In this document: positions 37,201 to 47,766 of the stretch, in pieces
How the letters are laid out: each line of letters begins with the position of its first letter
How positions within the stretch are numbered: position 1 is the first letter of the stretch
Program-made: the position numbers and the translations under genes
Assembly (NCBI GenBank): GCA_003116875.1
Contig: BCKT01000007.1
Location: 248,001-312,000 of the forward strand
Length of the DNA stretch: 64,000 bases
Direction: 5' to 3'
DNA from: Takashimella koratensis
Lineage: Eukaryota > Basidiomycota > Tremellomycetes > Trichosporonales > Tetragoniomycetaceae
Notes under the pieces: generated by a model
The model's database searches: none
What the model was told of the DNA's origin: nothing
The model's input: the letters and a program-made list of their open reading frames with translations, nothing else

Positions 37201-37415
37201 ACAAATTGGATCAATGCGCATTTCTCAGAAGCTTCGTCATCGACTTTCAACCCTTACCTCGTGAGTAGCAAAGCCTACAGCTTGATCGCGATTGGGATAA
37301 CAAGCTGACACTTTGTCCCTACCAGACGGTCATCTTCTATGCTGTGCTAGGACTCTCGGCGATGCGGTTCATCGGGTGCGTGCTGTACCTGATCTTCCGC
37401 ATTTTCGGGTTCTAG
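34230..37415 (+). CDS. CHS: Chitin synthase, division 1 (class I-III type)
   Basis: Membrane glycosyltransferase 2 enzyme that polymerises GlcNAc from UDP-GlcNAc into chitin and extrudes it to the wall. The start is [21 protein letters not shown] ~290-residue Asn/Gly/Ser/Tyr/Pro-rich cytosolic region precedes the conserved chitin synthase N-domain ([20 protein letters not shown]). Catalytic landmarks: [99 protein letters not shown] and [11 protein letters not shown] (the QRRRW motif). After that come about seven hydrophobic helices, ending [22 protein letters not shown]. Introns fall near 35164, 35720, 36432, 36701 and 37262. Length is about 910 residues, usual for the division. The long Asn/Gly-rich N-terminus is the only unusual part. 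Confidence 0.95.
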
Positions 37416-37708
37416 TCGAGCGCTACTTGGCTCGATTGTTTCTTCTTGTCAAGTGGTCTTACCCAAGTGTCTGGCGTGTCGTTGTCTGGAAAAATGCCCC
37501 CTTCTCCCCGCTCTCACCTCGCTTAGTATAGTCTACTGCTGCCTGCCTTGTCCTTGCCCCTCTTGACTGGGCGAGTGCACACGACCGACTGGATCGGTCC
37601 GTGTTCACCGCTATCATTGACCCTCATTACGACCTCTCCCTACAACTCATGAAACCTTGAAATGACCTATGCACGTATTCTTCAAACTACAGTCTTGTCT
37701 AAACAACA

Positions 37709-40214
37709 CTACAAACCGTTCGTCATGGCAGCGATCCTCTCCTTCCAATACAGCGTATGGTCCGCCGCCTCCCCAGCTTCTGTCCATCTGGTCGATAATG
37801 CACGCATCACCTCTCCATGCGACGCATTCGGTAATGCAGCTTTGGCATGAGCCATATTCTGTTTCAAATAGCCTATGACACGAAAGTCAGCAACGTTGAA
37901 CAACATCCCGATTCTATGTGGACTCACTTTGGAACGCAGATGTTTTCGTCTCGAATAGAGGCTCCAATCGATTTCGGCAAGAACCACAAGCTTGACGAGT
38001 GATATCGATAGCTAACAGATGTCAGTAATCGATTAGGACAAGGCCAGTGTCCTCACATTTGGAATGACGACGATAGCTGGGGTAGTCAGTATCTGATTCG
38101 ATCATATACAACTTACATTTTCCCACATTTGTCATTCACACATCGCCACTCGTACTTGTACTCGATCTGGTAGTTGTGACGTGTCTAAAGTTGTTAGGAT
38201 TCCAATATAAACTTGGTACTTACCGTGACTTCGATATCCTTCCTCGCACGCATGACCTTGCGACCCCAGCTCTTGAACACTTTGCCGTGAGGGTTCTTAC
38301 GCTCGTTACTGATGATCCAGCAAGCCACTGTTCTTTAGCCACACCGTCACCGAGTAACTTACAATGACACATTTCGTGGGCGACGGTACTCAGGATAGAT
38401 TCTACATATCAGTTCACGCATCTGTAACCGCTGCTTACCTTCATCAGTGAGCACTTTCATCGACAAAGTAATCTTGAACACTTCGTCCACTGTCCCATCG
38501 GGCTTTCGAGTCCTTGGATATCAGCACATTTCTTTCCGTATTGAACTCACCTCGAGGAGTTGGCCGTTCCAGCGGTAGTCAATAGCCTATTATTCCACTC
38601 AATCCTTGCCCCTCTTCCCGTCGCTCCCAACTTCCCTTCAAAAACCTTCTTATCCAATTCGTCGAAAAGATCTTGCGCTATCCGGGTTCGTTCCGTTTCC
38701 CATTCTTTTCGGTTCTTGGCGCTCTTCGCTGAAGCAGGAGGGAGTCGAGGTGTTGCTTGTTTCCCCTTGCGAGGACGAGGTGGAGTCAAAGGTCGAGGAG
38801 GTGAGTCGTCGAGAGTAAGACTTGACAAATCGGGCAAAGTGACAGGTCGACGAGGAGGAGAGTAATGTAGGATATCATCTTCTTCGGAAGTGTCGTCAAT
38901 CTCGTAGACCACTGGCGGCCGCTTGTCAGTTTTTTCTTGTTCATCGCGCTTGTCACGTCTCTCCCGACGAGGAGATTCATCCTCGTCGCTGCGAGCGCCG
39001 TCTTCATCAGACTCGTCGACAGATAGATCCTCATCGTCGTCCACAATAAAGTCCTTGAGGGAACCGTGATCGTCATCGTCGTCATCCTCCTCCTCGCCCT
39101 CATCGTCTCCCGCCGACAAATCGAGAAACTTCAATGCGGCAGGGCGACGGTTGAGAAGCCGATTCGGTCTTCGCGTAGCCGCTGCCGGTCGCTCTTGCTC
39201 TTTCTCCTGCTCTGGCTCCTCCTCTTCATTGGCCTCCTCACTGTCTGATTCAAGTACGCGACGAAGACCTGTCGGCTTCTCTCGGGGTTGATCTTCATCC
39301 TCCGAATCCGAGACGACGATTCGCTTTTGGACAGGGGTTTGAACCTTTCGACGCCGAGACAACCACTCCTCTTCGCTGTCGTCCGAGTCCACAATCTCGA
39401 TAGGCGCATCGATAGAAACGGTCGTGATGATGGGAGATTCAACCATTGGTGATTCAGGTGCGGGCGAACTATTGTTAGCCCGATAAAGGTATTCACCGAA
39501 CTCACAATGTCAACACGCATTCGTCAACGTCGTCGACGCTGCTCTCTGCTTCTTCAGCTGTTGGTTTAACTGCGGACACCTCCTGGATCTTGAGCCCAAC
39601 AATGGGAGCGTCTTCAATGGGCAGGCTTTCCGTGATCACCATCTCTTCCCTGGCCTCCGCGATGGTCGAAGTCGCGTCCCCAGACATCGATTGGGGATCC
39701 GGGATAGGCGCAGGTGCGCTGGCCTTGGGTTCAGCAGAGATCGAGATAGGTCGCATTGGTTTCAACACCATGCGACTGGCAGGGGAATTGAGTAGCGAAT
39801 GCCTTGGGATAGTACCTTGTCGTCCGATTTTGGGAGCTTGGTTTAGCCATGTTATTGAATCAGCTTACTGTTTGGTTTTCCAACCTCCTTTGCTGAACTA
39901 TCGTCCAACGAAACAGCTTCGTCGGCCAGATTGAAAACGAGGGGCTGGAGGACGTGCTTGCGTGTGCCGTTGGCCAAAACTTGGCCCTTTGAGCTACCTG
40001 CCCCGATCTTTACCCGTTGTCGGGGCGTACGGCTGCCCTTCAATTGCGAAGCGGCAGGCTTTCGTCCAACTTGATCGTCTTGTGCAACCACAATCATCAC
40101 CTCGACCTGGTCATCGCTCTCGCTATCCGAGTCGACGACGTAGGTAGGTCGCGCAATCGTTGTACGTTCGAGTTTGGCGGAACGAACGCTGCTGGGTCCT
40201 GCTGAACCGTTCAT
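37709..40214 (-). CDS. GCNA: GCNA/SprT-like metalloprotease with HMG-box-like tail
   Basis: Probable nuclear protease for DNA-protein crosslinks, of the GCNA (ACRC) branch of the SprT family. It starts MNGSAGPSSVRSAKLERTT at 40214. The first ~560 residues are disordered and very acidic with Ser/Asp/Glu clusters (DSESDDQVEV, EGEEEDDDDDDHG, DEDGARSDEDES), as in GCNA. The SprT domain begins at RKEWETERTRIAQDLFDELD. The zinc/catalytic motif is VAHEMCHLACWIISNERKNP, with Leu formed across an intron (T|TG), and the third-ligand region is HGKVFKSWGRK. A Cys pair (CVNDKCGK) follows. The C-terminus GYLKQNMAHAKAALPNASHG with EVMRALSTRWTEA resembles the HMG-box-like module of the S. pombe SprT/HMG protein. 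It ends AAMTNGL-stop. About nine introns. It shares a 241-bp divergent promoter with LIP2. Confidence 0.85.
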
Positions 40215-40455
40215 GGTGTACCAACCTGGCTGTTTTGAGCTGGAAGATTGTGTGTGTGTAGACGATGAATGTTGACGGTTTGTTTACAGGAAATCAGTGG
40301 CCGAACCGGACCCTGAGATGATTATATTGAAAGCGCTGGATTACTATCCACTGTCCACCCCATTTGCCAAACACCGTGCCTCTTTGGTAGTTGTCCAAAA
40401 TATCCGTCCGTCGGCTCTTGGTTGCTCAGCATCCTTCACATCCTTCACCACCACC
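40215..40455. promoter_or_regulatory. Divergent promoter GCNA-like / LIP2
   Basis: Only 241 bp separate the two ATGs, so the promoters must overlap. TGATTATATTG near 40319-40329 is the nearest AT-rich element. The pairing of a DNA-repair protease with a mitochondrial lipoylation enzyme has no obvious shared function. Confidence 0.45.
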
Positions 40456-41537
40456 ATGAGACCCACTGCCAAGCTCTTTTCCCTGCTTGCACCAGCTGCA
40501 GCGTCGTGCTCGACCACCTCGAAAGCCGCGGGCGCCGCCTCGGTGCTCCCGTCTATCCGATACCACTTCTTACGGGAGCCCATCCCATACCCGATCGGAC
40601 TGAAATTGCAGAACGATATCATCGACGTCCGGCTGGCCGCCAAGGCTAAAGACCCATCAAAGGGGAAACAAGATGTTGTTCTCTTCCTGGGTGGGTGACA
40701 GCTCTTTGAAGACGCGTCTATTTCTAGCTGACCACACGCAGAGCACACGCCTACGTACACGACAGGAAGGAGAGACAACTCGCCCAACCCAGATACTCTC
40801 CATCCAGAGGAGAAAAAGGTCCAAAATGTCGGCGCCGACTTTTTCATCACCAAGCGAGGAGGGCAGGTCACATACCACGGTCCTGGGCAGATCGTTGGAT
40901 ACCCTATCTTGGACCTAAATGCGATGGAGGTGAGTCGCTCACAGCTACAGTGCAACTCTCTCCACCAGCTGGCTGACAACTTCCAGACTCCGACAAGATG
41001 TTACGTCGAATACCTTCAAGCTTTGCTAGCCGAACACGCACGAGAAGATCTGGGCCTTGATGTTCTCGCTCCTCACCCTGAAGGTCACGTTGGTGTCTTT
41101 TCTTCTCCAACAGAAAAGGTGAGCTTTGGTTTCTTGACTACAGCTCTGACCATGAATAGGTCGCATCTATCGGTATCCACTTACGGCACCGCATCACCTC
41201 CCACGGCTTCGCGATGAACATCACCCCCGAACCTATTCCATGGTTCGACCTCGTGGTAGCCTGCGGTCTAGACGACGTCAAAGCTGTCTCATTACATGAA
41301 TTGATGAAACGGAAACCAAATGGGAGCGACCTTACCCTGCCAACAGTGACGGACGTGGCCAACGCGTTAGTGCCCAGGTTCGAGCAAACGTATGGCAGGC
41401 AGTTTGAGCCATTGACGGGGGGCTCAAGCAATGCGGAGGTGGATGAACTCGCAGAACTGGTGTTGAAGGCGGAAGAGGAGGCGGCCAAGGTGAATGCCAG
41501 CTTGGGAGGCTGGGCGTCAAGGCCGCAAGTGCAATAG
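40456..41537 (+). CDS. LIP2: Lipoyl(octanoyl) transferase, mitochondrial
   Basis: Transfers octanoate from acyl carrier protein to lipoyl domains, the first step of protein lipoylation in mitochondria. The N-terminus MRPTAKLFSLLAPAAASCST is a typical basic/Ser presequence. Family motifs in order: YPIGLKLQNDIIDVR, VVLFLEHTPTYTTGRR (the Leu-Glu joint spans an intron), KRGGQVTYHGPGQIVGYPIL (the conserved RGGQ-T-HGPGQ), KVASIGIHLRHRITSHGFAM (contains the catalytic Lys, at an exon end) and FDLVVACGLDDVKAVSL (contains the catalytic Cys in ACGL). A helical tail with ELAELVLKAEEEAAKVN ends RPQVQ-stop. Length is about 280 residues. Three introns (about 40687-40739, 40929-40986, 41120-41160). Confidence 0.95.
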
Positions 41538-41862
41538 ACTTCAGACTCAAACCATGGAAGCGGACTGGACTTGCACGATGGCACGTGTTGCTAGTTCTTG
41601 TATTGCTTGCTCAATCTCACGGTGATTTTCTGTACAACCTGTTGTGAATAGAAACAATTAGTGCATAGACAAGACTATCATTGGACTGACGAAGGACGGC
41701 AAGAAGAAGACTCTCCAACGAAGCTCGTGCTTTGACAAGTTATTTCGCAGGTGTTGCTGTGTCACATATGCAAAAAGGGGTTTATCAGCCTTCAGCTCGT
41801 CCGGTCGAGCTGTGAAGCGAATCTAACTTTGAAGAGTGCACTTACGAAGGGAGAGTCCCGTT

Positions 41863-42504
41863 TCAGTCATCTTCATCCTCCTCATCCACGGGTAAATAGG
41901 GCTCTTCCACCGATTTCTGAACCACAGTTAGAGTGGTACCAAACCAGTCGCCGCTCCCATGTCTCCAACAATTGTTGGATCGATCAACGCAAAAGCCCTT
42001 ATTCAGGGGCTCCCAAAGCATTTCCACGTTGGTCTCATAATCCAGCCACCCTTGTGCGTTAGGAGTATCATCGTCCAAAACTTGATCCCCACTCGGCCTG
42101 TTTCTGCGCTCCCAGACGAGTTCCATATTCGCGCTTTGCTCCAGCCAACTGCATACTGTCAGTCTAATAGACCTTTCCACCCCTATCTCTGAGGGAGTGG
42201 TTAACATGATCTGGTTGCGGGGATTGGTCGTGCTGACATCTGCCTTGAGCCAGAATTGCAGCTCATAGCGCGGAGAAGCTCGCTCCAATACGAGCTCGAA
42301 ATCCTGCAGAAATCCATCCGTCTTCATGTTCTCAAGCACGGTCTCAACGGCAGTTACTACCTCGGACTGCTCTGTCGTTCTCTGCACAGATTCAAGCAGA
42401 ACGCTCTTTGCTTGGAAGGGTTGAATACCGCTGTTACTGTTGCCGTCCTCAGCTTGCTTCTTGAGAACGGAGAACGACCGTTTGCCACTAGAATCGGATG
42501 CCAT
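41863..42504 (-). CDS. Array paralog 1 (P1), small intronless protein of unknown family
   Basis: 213 residues, no known domain recognised. Member of a five-gene minus-strand array (41863-48417). The disordered N-terminus (MASDSSGKRSFSVLKKQAED) precedes the family core: VLENMKTDGFLQDFELVLER then SPRYELQFWLKADVST (residues ~65-100), a second block GVERSIRLTVCSWLEQS (~118-134), and a C-terminal block VDRSNNCWRHGSGDWFGTTL with TVVQ (~175-198). An acidic tail PVDEEDEDD ends the protein. P2 and P3 share the RSxxxWR...T-L-V-Q block. The start at 42504 is the only in-frame ATG before the core with a TATA-like promoter behind it (TATATA at 42584-42589, about 80 nt upstream). No signal peptide or membrane helix. 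It lies tail-to-tail with LIP2. Confidence 0.75.
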   Translation of the reverse strand: MASDSSGKRSFSVLKKQAEDGNSNSGIQPFQAKSVLLESVQRTTEQSEVVTAVETVLENMKTDGFLQDFELVLERASPRYELQFWLKADVSTTNPRNQIMLTTPSEIGVERSIRLTVCSWLEQSANMELVWERRNRPSGDQVLDDDTPNAQGWLDYETNVEMLWEPLNKGFCVDRSNNCWRHGSGDWFGTTLTVVQKSVEEPYLPVDEEDEDD

Positions 42505-43189
42505 GGTATCTGAAATGAGACTGAAATGATGGTATGAGGGAAACAAAATCGGTGCATGTGCCCCCATCCAGACATATATACAGTATATACCCACGCCTTT
42601 CTTTCCTGCTACCAACGGGTCTTTGTCAGTGTAAGGAGACAATTTCTGTCCCCAAGACCTCCACCGGCCTTCCATTCAACGGAATTTTTTTCAGCACGTT
42701 TGCCTCCACGATGCTCCCGAGGACGAGTACAGTGATGTGAAAGGGAGCTGATGAAGGGAAGTCGCTGATTTGGGCCAGATGAGAGGAGGGTCCTCATTTG
42801 ACACCGAACGACGAGAGGTTTTGACTCTGGGCTACTACCGTCTTCAGTCGATACAGCATGTTTTGAAAAGCTTGCATGACAAAGCAACGTGAATGCGAGT
42901 CGTGGAAGGCTCGGTGTGGTGACGGTAAGCGACATACGGTGGAAGTTGCGGGCAAAGGAAACACTAACCTGCTCTATGACGTCGCTTCGGGTGCAGTTTT
43001 TGATTGTCGCAAGGATCTTACTGGAACAATACATGGTGTCGCGAGAGAATGCATACACACACCATGGATATCCAGGAGGACCGTTCACAGTACACAATAC
43101 AAAAATGAGGGACATTGTGAAGCTTGGGGGGTTTACTCAACAGTCTCAGCCCGCGAACGAACAAGGCTGCAATTGATCACATGGCTCAT
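42505..43189. other. Intergenic region P1-P2, with TATA element of P1
   Basis: About 685 bp. TATATA elements (42574-42580 and 42584-42589) sit 70-85 nt upstream of P1. The rest contains only short ORFs on both strands with no similarity to the array proteins. Confidence 0.45.
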
Positions 43190-43849
43190 TTAATTTGGAG
43201 CGCTCTCGTCCATTTCCATTTCCTCTTCAGAATCCCCCTCCTCTGGGTCTTGAGAGACGAACAAATAAGTCCCAAAATTCCCTTCCTCGCCATACCGCCA
43301 ATAGTGTGCCGACCGATTGATCGTAATGCCACTTCCGAATTCCATCCCAAACTGACTCTCTTCCTTGATCGAATTCCTCCAGTTCTTGTTCAGCGGATTG
43401 GCTGCATTTGAGTTGTCACTTTCAGCGGCGTTGCACTGATCGATCCAGTACTTTTCAGTGCCCACACATTGCTTTCTCCAAGTCTGGACAAGCCTCTTCG
43501 TGGCCCACTCAAGAACATCTCCTTCGGGAACATTGGATACAGTGAGCTCTTGGGGATCCTGGGTGCTAAGCTTGTCGGTGAGCCAGTATTTGAGCACATA
43601 GCGCTGGCCCAATGTCTCGGATAGGAGCTCGTAGGTTTGGATCGACCCCGACGCCTTCAGCTTGCTCATGATCGCATCGATGTCGTCGAAAAGATCTTGC
43701 TGTTCTTTGGTTCTCTCGACAAGGAGAGACGGGCTGGAACCGTCCAGAATAGCGTCTGTATGTGTTTCACCGGGAAGGATCAAGTCCACTGTCATGAAAG
43801 GAATATTGAGCTGATCCTCTTCATCTCTTGACGACATGATTGCTGGCAT
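43190..43849 (-). CDS. Array paralog 2 (P2), small intronless protein of unknown family
   Basis: 219 residues from the first ATG; a second ATG at 43837 (MSSRDEEDQL) is equally likely. Core block 1 is ERTKEQQDLFDDIDAIMSKL with KASGSIQTYELLSETLGQRY and VLKYWLTDKLSTQ, matching P1 and P3 in the order helix, MK-x-G, (F/Y)-E-L, Tyr, then a strand-like YWL. The middle block is LEWATKRLVQTWRKQ. The C-terminal block is INRSAHYWRYGEEGNFGTYL followed by FVSQ, the clearest match to P1 and P3. The acidic tail is GDSEEEMEMDESAPN. A textbook TATA box (GTATATAAAG on the minus strand, 43911-43920) lies 64-76 nt upstream. No intron is needed, unlike most neighbours. Function unknown. Confidence 0.75.
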   Translation of the reverse strand: MPAIMSSRDEEDQLNIPFMTVDLILPGETHTDAILDGSSPSLLVERTKEQQDLFDDIDAIMSKLKASGSIQTYELLSETLGQRYVLKYWLTDKLSTQDPQELTVSNVPEGDVLEWATKRLVQTWRKQCVGTEKYWIDQCNAAESDNSNAANPLNKNWRNSIKEESQFGMEFGSGITINRSAHYWRYGEEGNFGTYLFVSQDPEEGDSEEEMEMDESAPN

Positions 43850-44557
43850 GCGACTGGTTGCAGGTAGGATTGTGAAGTTACTAAAGACAAGTCAGCTGGT
43901 CAATTCCTTGCTTTATATACGATCAAAGACTGCATTACTTTCGGGTGTTCAGCGACTACAAAGGATTTTAATCACCTTTCATTGAGATTTCTTGCTTTAT
44001 CTCGACCCGGGGGCATTCTCCACCTCCTATCAGCCTCGGGCCATCCATTTAAACCATTTTTTTACACATTTGCGTCCGTCAAAGGGAGTGGTAAAAGGTA
44101 GGCCAATGTGGGAAAAAAAGAGCAGCTCTGCTTTTTATTCCCGAACAACAGAGGGAGGAAGGCGCAGACTGACTTGGTCAAAGTGAACCATCACAACCAT
44201 CACAATACCAAGTCAGGCAAGTCAAGCAAATGCCGAAAGCAACAGAGGAGTCTTTCAAGATAACAACAACTTCACGTTCATGGGACGCATTTCACAATTC
44301 AAAGTGACTTAAAATGCTCTCAGTTAGATTAGAGATGGTCTTTGGGTCAGTCGACGTATGCATGGATAGGATACAGGCTAAATAGCTTCAGGGTGCGATT
44401 CGGATAAATCGAGTCCTGTACATGAGGAAGGCGTAGTGTTCGGGTAACGTATGACTCCTAAGACAACTGTTTTGGAGTGACCGTTCCAGATGCGTTATCG
44501 TCGTCATCATCACTCCGACCTGGATGGAGCCGGGGCATCACCACTTTCCAATATTCC
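43850..44557. other. Intergenic region P2-P3, with TATA box of P2
   Basis: About 710 bp. It holds TATATAAAG (minus strand, 43912-43920) for P2 and the 3' flank of P3. No ORF related to the family was found, and no obvious decayed copy. Confidence 0.45.
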
Positions 44558-45109
44558 CTATTCACTCACTGGATTGATTTGACCGACAATAAGATCAGTG
44601 GTGAAATCGCCGTCTGTTGGACATCGCCAGAATCTTTCTGACCGACCAACGAAGACGTTATTCTCCAACATGTCCCAGGTATCGATTATACCAGGGTGCG
44701 TTTTTTGCCATCCTACGGCACCTCGAGTTGTCTCTCTCGATGATCGAACACCTTCACTAGAACGACGCGATTTCCAACGTGAATCGGTATCCATGCTCTG
44801 CTCGATAAAGCCACTGAGATGCCACCACATCGAGTTTTCAAGACCTGGTTGTTTGGGCATCTCGGAATTAATGAGGTCCGGAAGATGCGTGTTATCTGTG
44901 CTGCTGGCTTTGATCCTATAGCGCTGTTCAAAGTATGGTGTGAACTGCTCTGACAAGAGATCAAAGGACAAGATAGCTCCTGAGTTCTTCATCCTAGCCA
45001 ATACGGTTCGGGCGTCAGTATTGAGCTTGATCTGTTCTTCGGTTGGACCTTCCAATCTTTGCTTCTGAAACTGGGCAGTGAGGTCGGCGACAGGGTCTGA
45101 TGATGACAT
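44558..45109 (-). CDS. Array paralog 3 (P3), small intronless protein of unknown family
   Basis: 183 residues, the shortest member and close to a minimal version of the family. Core: EEQIKLNTDARTVLARMKNS with GAILSFDLLSEQFTPYFEQR and YRIKASSTDN (residues ~23-75); the middle block GLENSMWWHLSGFIEQSM; the linker RRSSEGVRSSRETTRGAVGW; and the C-terminal block VFVGRSERFWRCPTDGDFTT followed by DLIVGQ. There is almost nothing after the core (INPVSE-stop), so the core spans nearly the whole protein. TATATATATA at 45217-45226 lies about 108 nt upstream. No signal peptide. No recognised domain; an alpha/beta fold is only a guess from the helix and strand pattern. Confidence 0.75.
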   Translation of the reverse strand: MSSSDPVADLTAQFQKQRLEGPTEEQIKLNTDARTVLARMKNSGAILSFDLLSEQFTPYFEQRYRIKASSTDNTHLPDLINSEMPKQPGLENSMWWHLSGFIEQSMDTDSRWKSRRSSEGVRSSRETTRGAVGWQKTHPGIIDTWDMLENNVFVGRSERFWRCPTDGDFTTDLIVGQINPVSE

Positions 45110-46173
45110 GTTGTTTGTTGTATCGGGTGATATTGTCGAGAGAGAAAGATGTCTGTATCGCTCAGAGGGAAGAGATGTTGAAATAGCTGAAAGAATGGGC
45201 GCACTTGTCGTTTAGGTATATATATACTGCATATCATATCGGTTTTCACAGTGTGAAGATCACAATCGGGGCCAAATAAAGCACACCTTTGATGTTTTTG
45301 TCTAGACCAAGGAGCTCTCTTTGCCGCAGCATAACATGGTGTTCCATTGTCTCGACTTCTTTTCATTGGCTTGGTCTCCGTACTTACCACCGGATGGCGT
45401 ATCACATGTTGAACGGAATGGACTACGGCGCTCCATGATTTGAGAGACCACGACGACAACTTGATTGTCTCCGAGCCCCCAGCCGATCAGTTTAAGGAGG
45501 AGACAACAAAGGCAAGATTATTCCCAGTCCATCCTCGTCTGTGCCTCCGAGGGCGACCAGCAGGCAGTTGTCTATCCTTGCAAACCCCCTATCGACCTTC
45601 TCTTCACCCCCCAGCCCCTACGCTTTCAGCACACCTCGCCCACGTCCCATCACTGCTCCTAGTCAATGGGAGACCTTGAGCACCAAAGGGTGTCACCAGC
45701 AATAATCTGTCAAGCCCCATGTGTGCGTGACAGGAGCAACTGGTATTCCGTGATACTACCATGATACGGCCGAAACTCTCCCCATGCTTTGAGACCCTTT
45801 GTGTATTCAACCGGTCTAAGAAGACCGCAGACTGCTCCTAATGGGTGGTATACACACCTTTGAGATCAACATATGCCCACTACGCACGAAGCCCTTCCAT
45901 CATCACCAGTCCAGGGTGAGAGTATGGTAAAAGATTATGTGGATGGACGGGATATCTTTCCCTAACATGTCGAGCATCAGTGACAGTCAAAAAGGAGTGA
46001 CGCGTGCATCATTGCATGGGAGATCAGTCATCTCTCCTCTTCCAAATAGCGACCTTCTCATCCGTGGTCATCCTTTACACTGGAGATTATTGTCGTACTG
46101 TCTCCTGACTGGAATCTGAAGCATGACTATAAGCCTCTTCCTCATCTGCCTCAGCGGCTAGGAGTGCCTTGTA
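45110..46173. other. Intergenic region P3-P4, with TATA element of P3
   Basis: About 1.06 kb. It contains the P3 TATA element (45217-45226). Short ORFs (for example 45604-45810 on the minus strand) show no family motif, so no degenerate copy is claimed. Confidence 0.4.
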
Positions 46174-46773
46174 TTAGTCGCTATCCAGCGGAAACCTTTT
46201 CCATCTGGTCAAAGTCAGATGGGTGACATAGAGGTCTTCGTTTGCTTTTCGGCGAAATTGCGACGACCGACAAACTTCCGAATGGTCTTCGACGGAAGAA
46301 AACGACAGAGGGATATTCCTGTCCTCGACAATCCATTTGTTATTGGTCTGATGGCTGGGCAAATACTTGGCGTCGAAATGATTTCCGGGTGGGACATCAT
46401 TATCACCGCCTTCACTAGCTAGTTCGACTTCGCGGCATCTTTTGATGAAGTCCAGACTCTGCTCCCACATTGACCGTTCGAGACCATCCTGCATTGGAGC
46501 GTGGGCCTTGAAAACACCATCAGGATCAGAATTGTTGGTGCTGGCGGTGATCCTGAATCGAAAATTGTGGGCGGCAAACCTTATTGTGGGCGCGCGACGC
46601 TTGAAATCGATTTCATTAGGCGCTCGGTCTTCACGACGGAAATCCGTCAGTAGTCCGGCGTCACGCATCGAGGTCAACACTCTTAGAACCTCTTTGTAGA
46701 ATTTAGTTGTCTGTTCAGTGTCTCGTGTCGTGTCCGTTGAGAGATCCTCAAGCGCAATGGGTGAAGTGGCCAT
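46174..46773 (-). CDS. Array paralog 4 (P4), divergent member
   Basis: 199 residues from ATG 46773 (MATSPIALEDLSTDTT); an upstream in-frame ATG at 46833 would add 20 residues. Core block 1: TKFYKEVLRVLTSMRDAGLL with TDFRREDRAP, followed by FRFRITASTNNSDPDG. Middle block: GLERSMWEQSLDFIKRCREV, which aligns well with GLENSMWWHLSGFIEQS of P3. The C-terminal block SEVCRSSQFRRKANEDLYVT with HLTLTR keeps the RSxxF-R and T-L pattern but loses the Trp. There is an insert between blocks 1a and 1b (NEIDFKRRAPTIRFAAH). A TATA-like CTACAAATAG (minus strand, 46873-46882) lies about 100 nt upstream and is shared with P5. Single exon, function unknown. Confidence 0.7.
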   Translation of the reverse strand: MATSPIALEDLSTDTTRDTEQTTKFYKEVLRVLTSMRDAGLLTDFRREDRAPNEIDFKRRAPTIRFAAHNFRFRITASTNNSDPDGVFKAHAPMQDGLERSMWEQSLDFIKRCREVELASEGGDNDVPPGNHFDAKYLPSHQTNNKWIVEDRNIPLSFSSVEDHSEVCRSSQFRRKANEDLYVTHLTLTRWKRFPLDSD

Positions 46774-47766
46774 GTTAGAACTAAAAGATCTTGTATGGGA
46801 GCTGTGTGAAACTATGTGTAATTCGGGTAACAATATGGTAGAAAAGTAGGTGGCGACAACACACGCAAGCCTCTATTTGTAGGTAGACAGCCAAGCTACC
46901 CCTTTTCCATTCGGCGCGGCAGCAATCTCTAGCAAAGGCGTTGAGGGATACATCTGTACGTCACTGGTCTCGCCGCCGGCTGAGAGTCCAGCCTTCGAGC
47001 CTCCTATCCTCCCATCCTCTCGTCTCCCAGTCTCCCAGTTGGCAGGCGCTCCTTTCATCCCTCTCTCAGCCTCCGAGCATGCTTCCGTGAAAACTCCCGG
47101 GACTTTCTCCCGGAGGCCATTGGAAAGGATTAATTGACCCCGATTCACTTGCTATTGCTGCTGAAAGGCGGTTGCGGGATTCCGTGCGGCTCTATCCCTC
47201 TGTCTTTCCAGCAAAGGAGGTAGCCAGAAAGGAGCCCATGATCACCCCGTATTCAGCCGCACACCCTGGCGCTCCCACTGCTGACTCAAGACTTGGCGGG
47301 TCAATGGAAGTACCGCGAGCAACTTAGCGGAATCTCCGTTATCCCATTTCGATGTCCCAAAATGTAGCGTAAACAATACCACTCTAAACAGGTCCTCAAA
47401 CACCCACAACGGATATATCAGCCCCGACTTACTATGATTCAAATCAGTCGCAAGGGTTTGATACCAGCATTAGCTATGCGTTCCAAGTCTCATCGCCACC
47501 CACGTCTGAAACCAGCCCTCCGTCTCAATGGATGCTAGTGAAGAGATACCCATTGTTGTGGTAGATTCCTCATAGAAGATGTAAGGCGGAATGCATGTGA
47601 AGATCGTGAGAGCAATGTCACAAAATATGAGCGGGTTCTCAATAAAGATGTGGAACCAGGGTATTCGCCATGATGACTGGAAACGTGTGCAAGGAATTTG
47701 GAAAAACTAATCTTTGTCGCTATGATAGACTGGAAGCCATCGTGGCATGCGAGGACCGCGAAGATC
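46774..47766. other. Intergenic region P4-P5
   Basis: About 1 kb. It contains the CTACAAATAG element of P4 (46873-46882). Two short minus-strand ORFs (47242-47442 and 47535-47780) lack family motifs and are not called. Confidence 0.4.
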
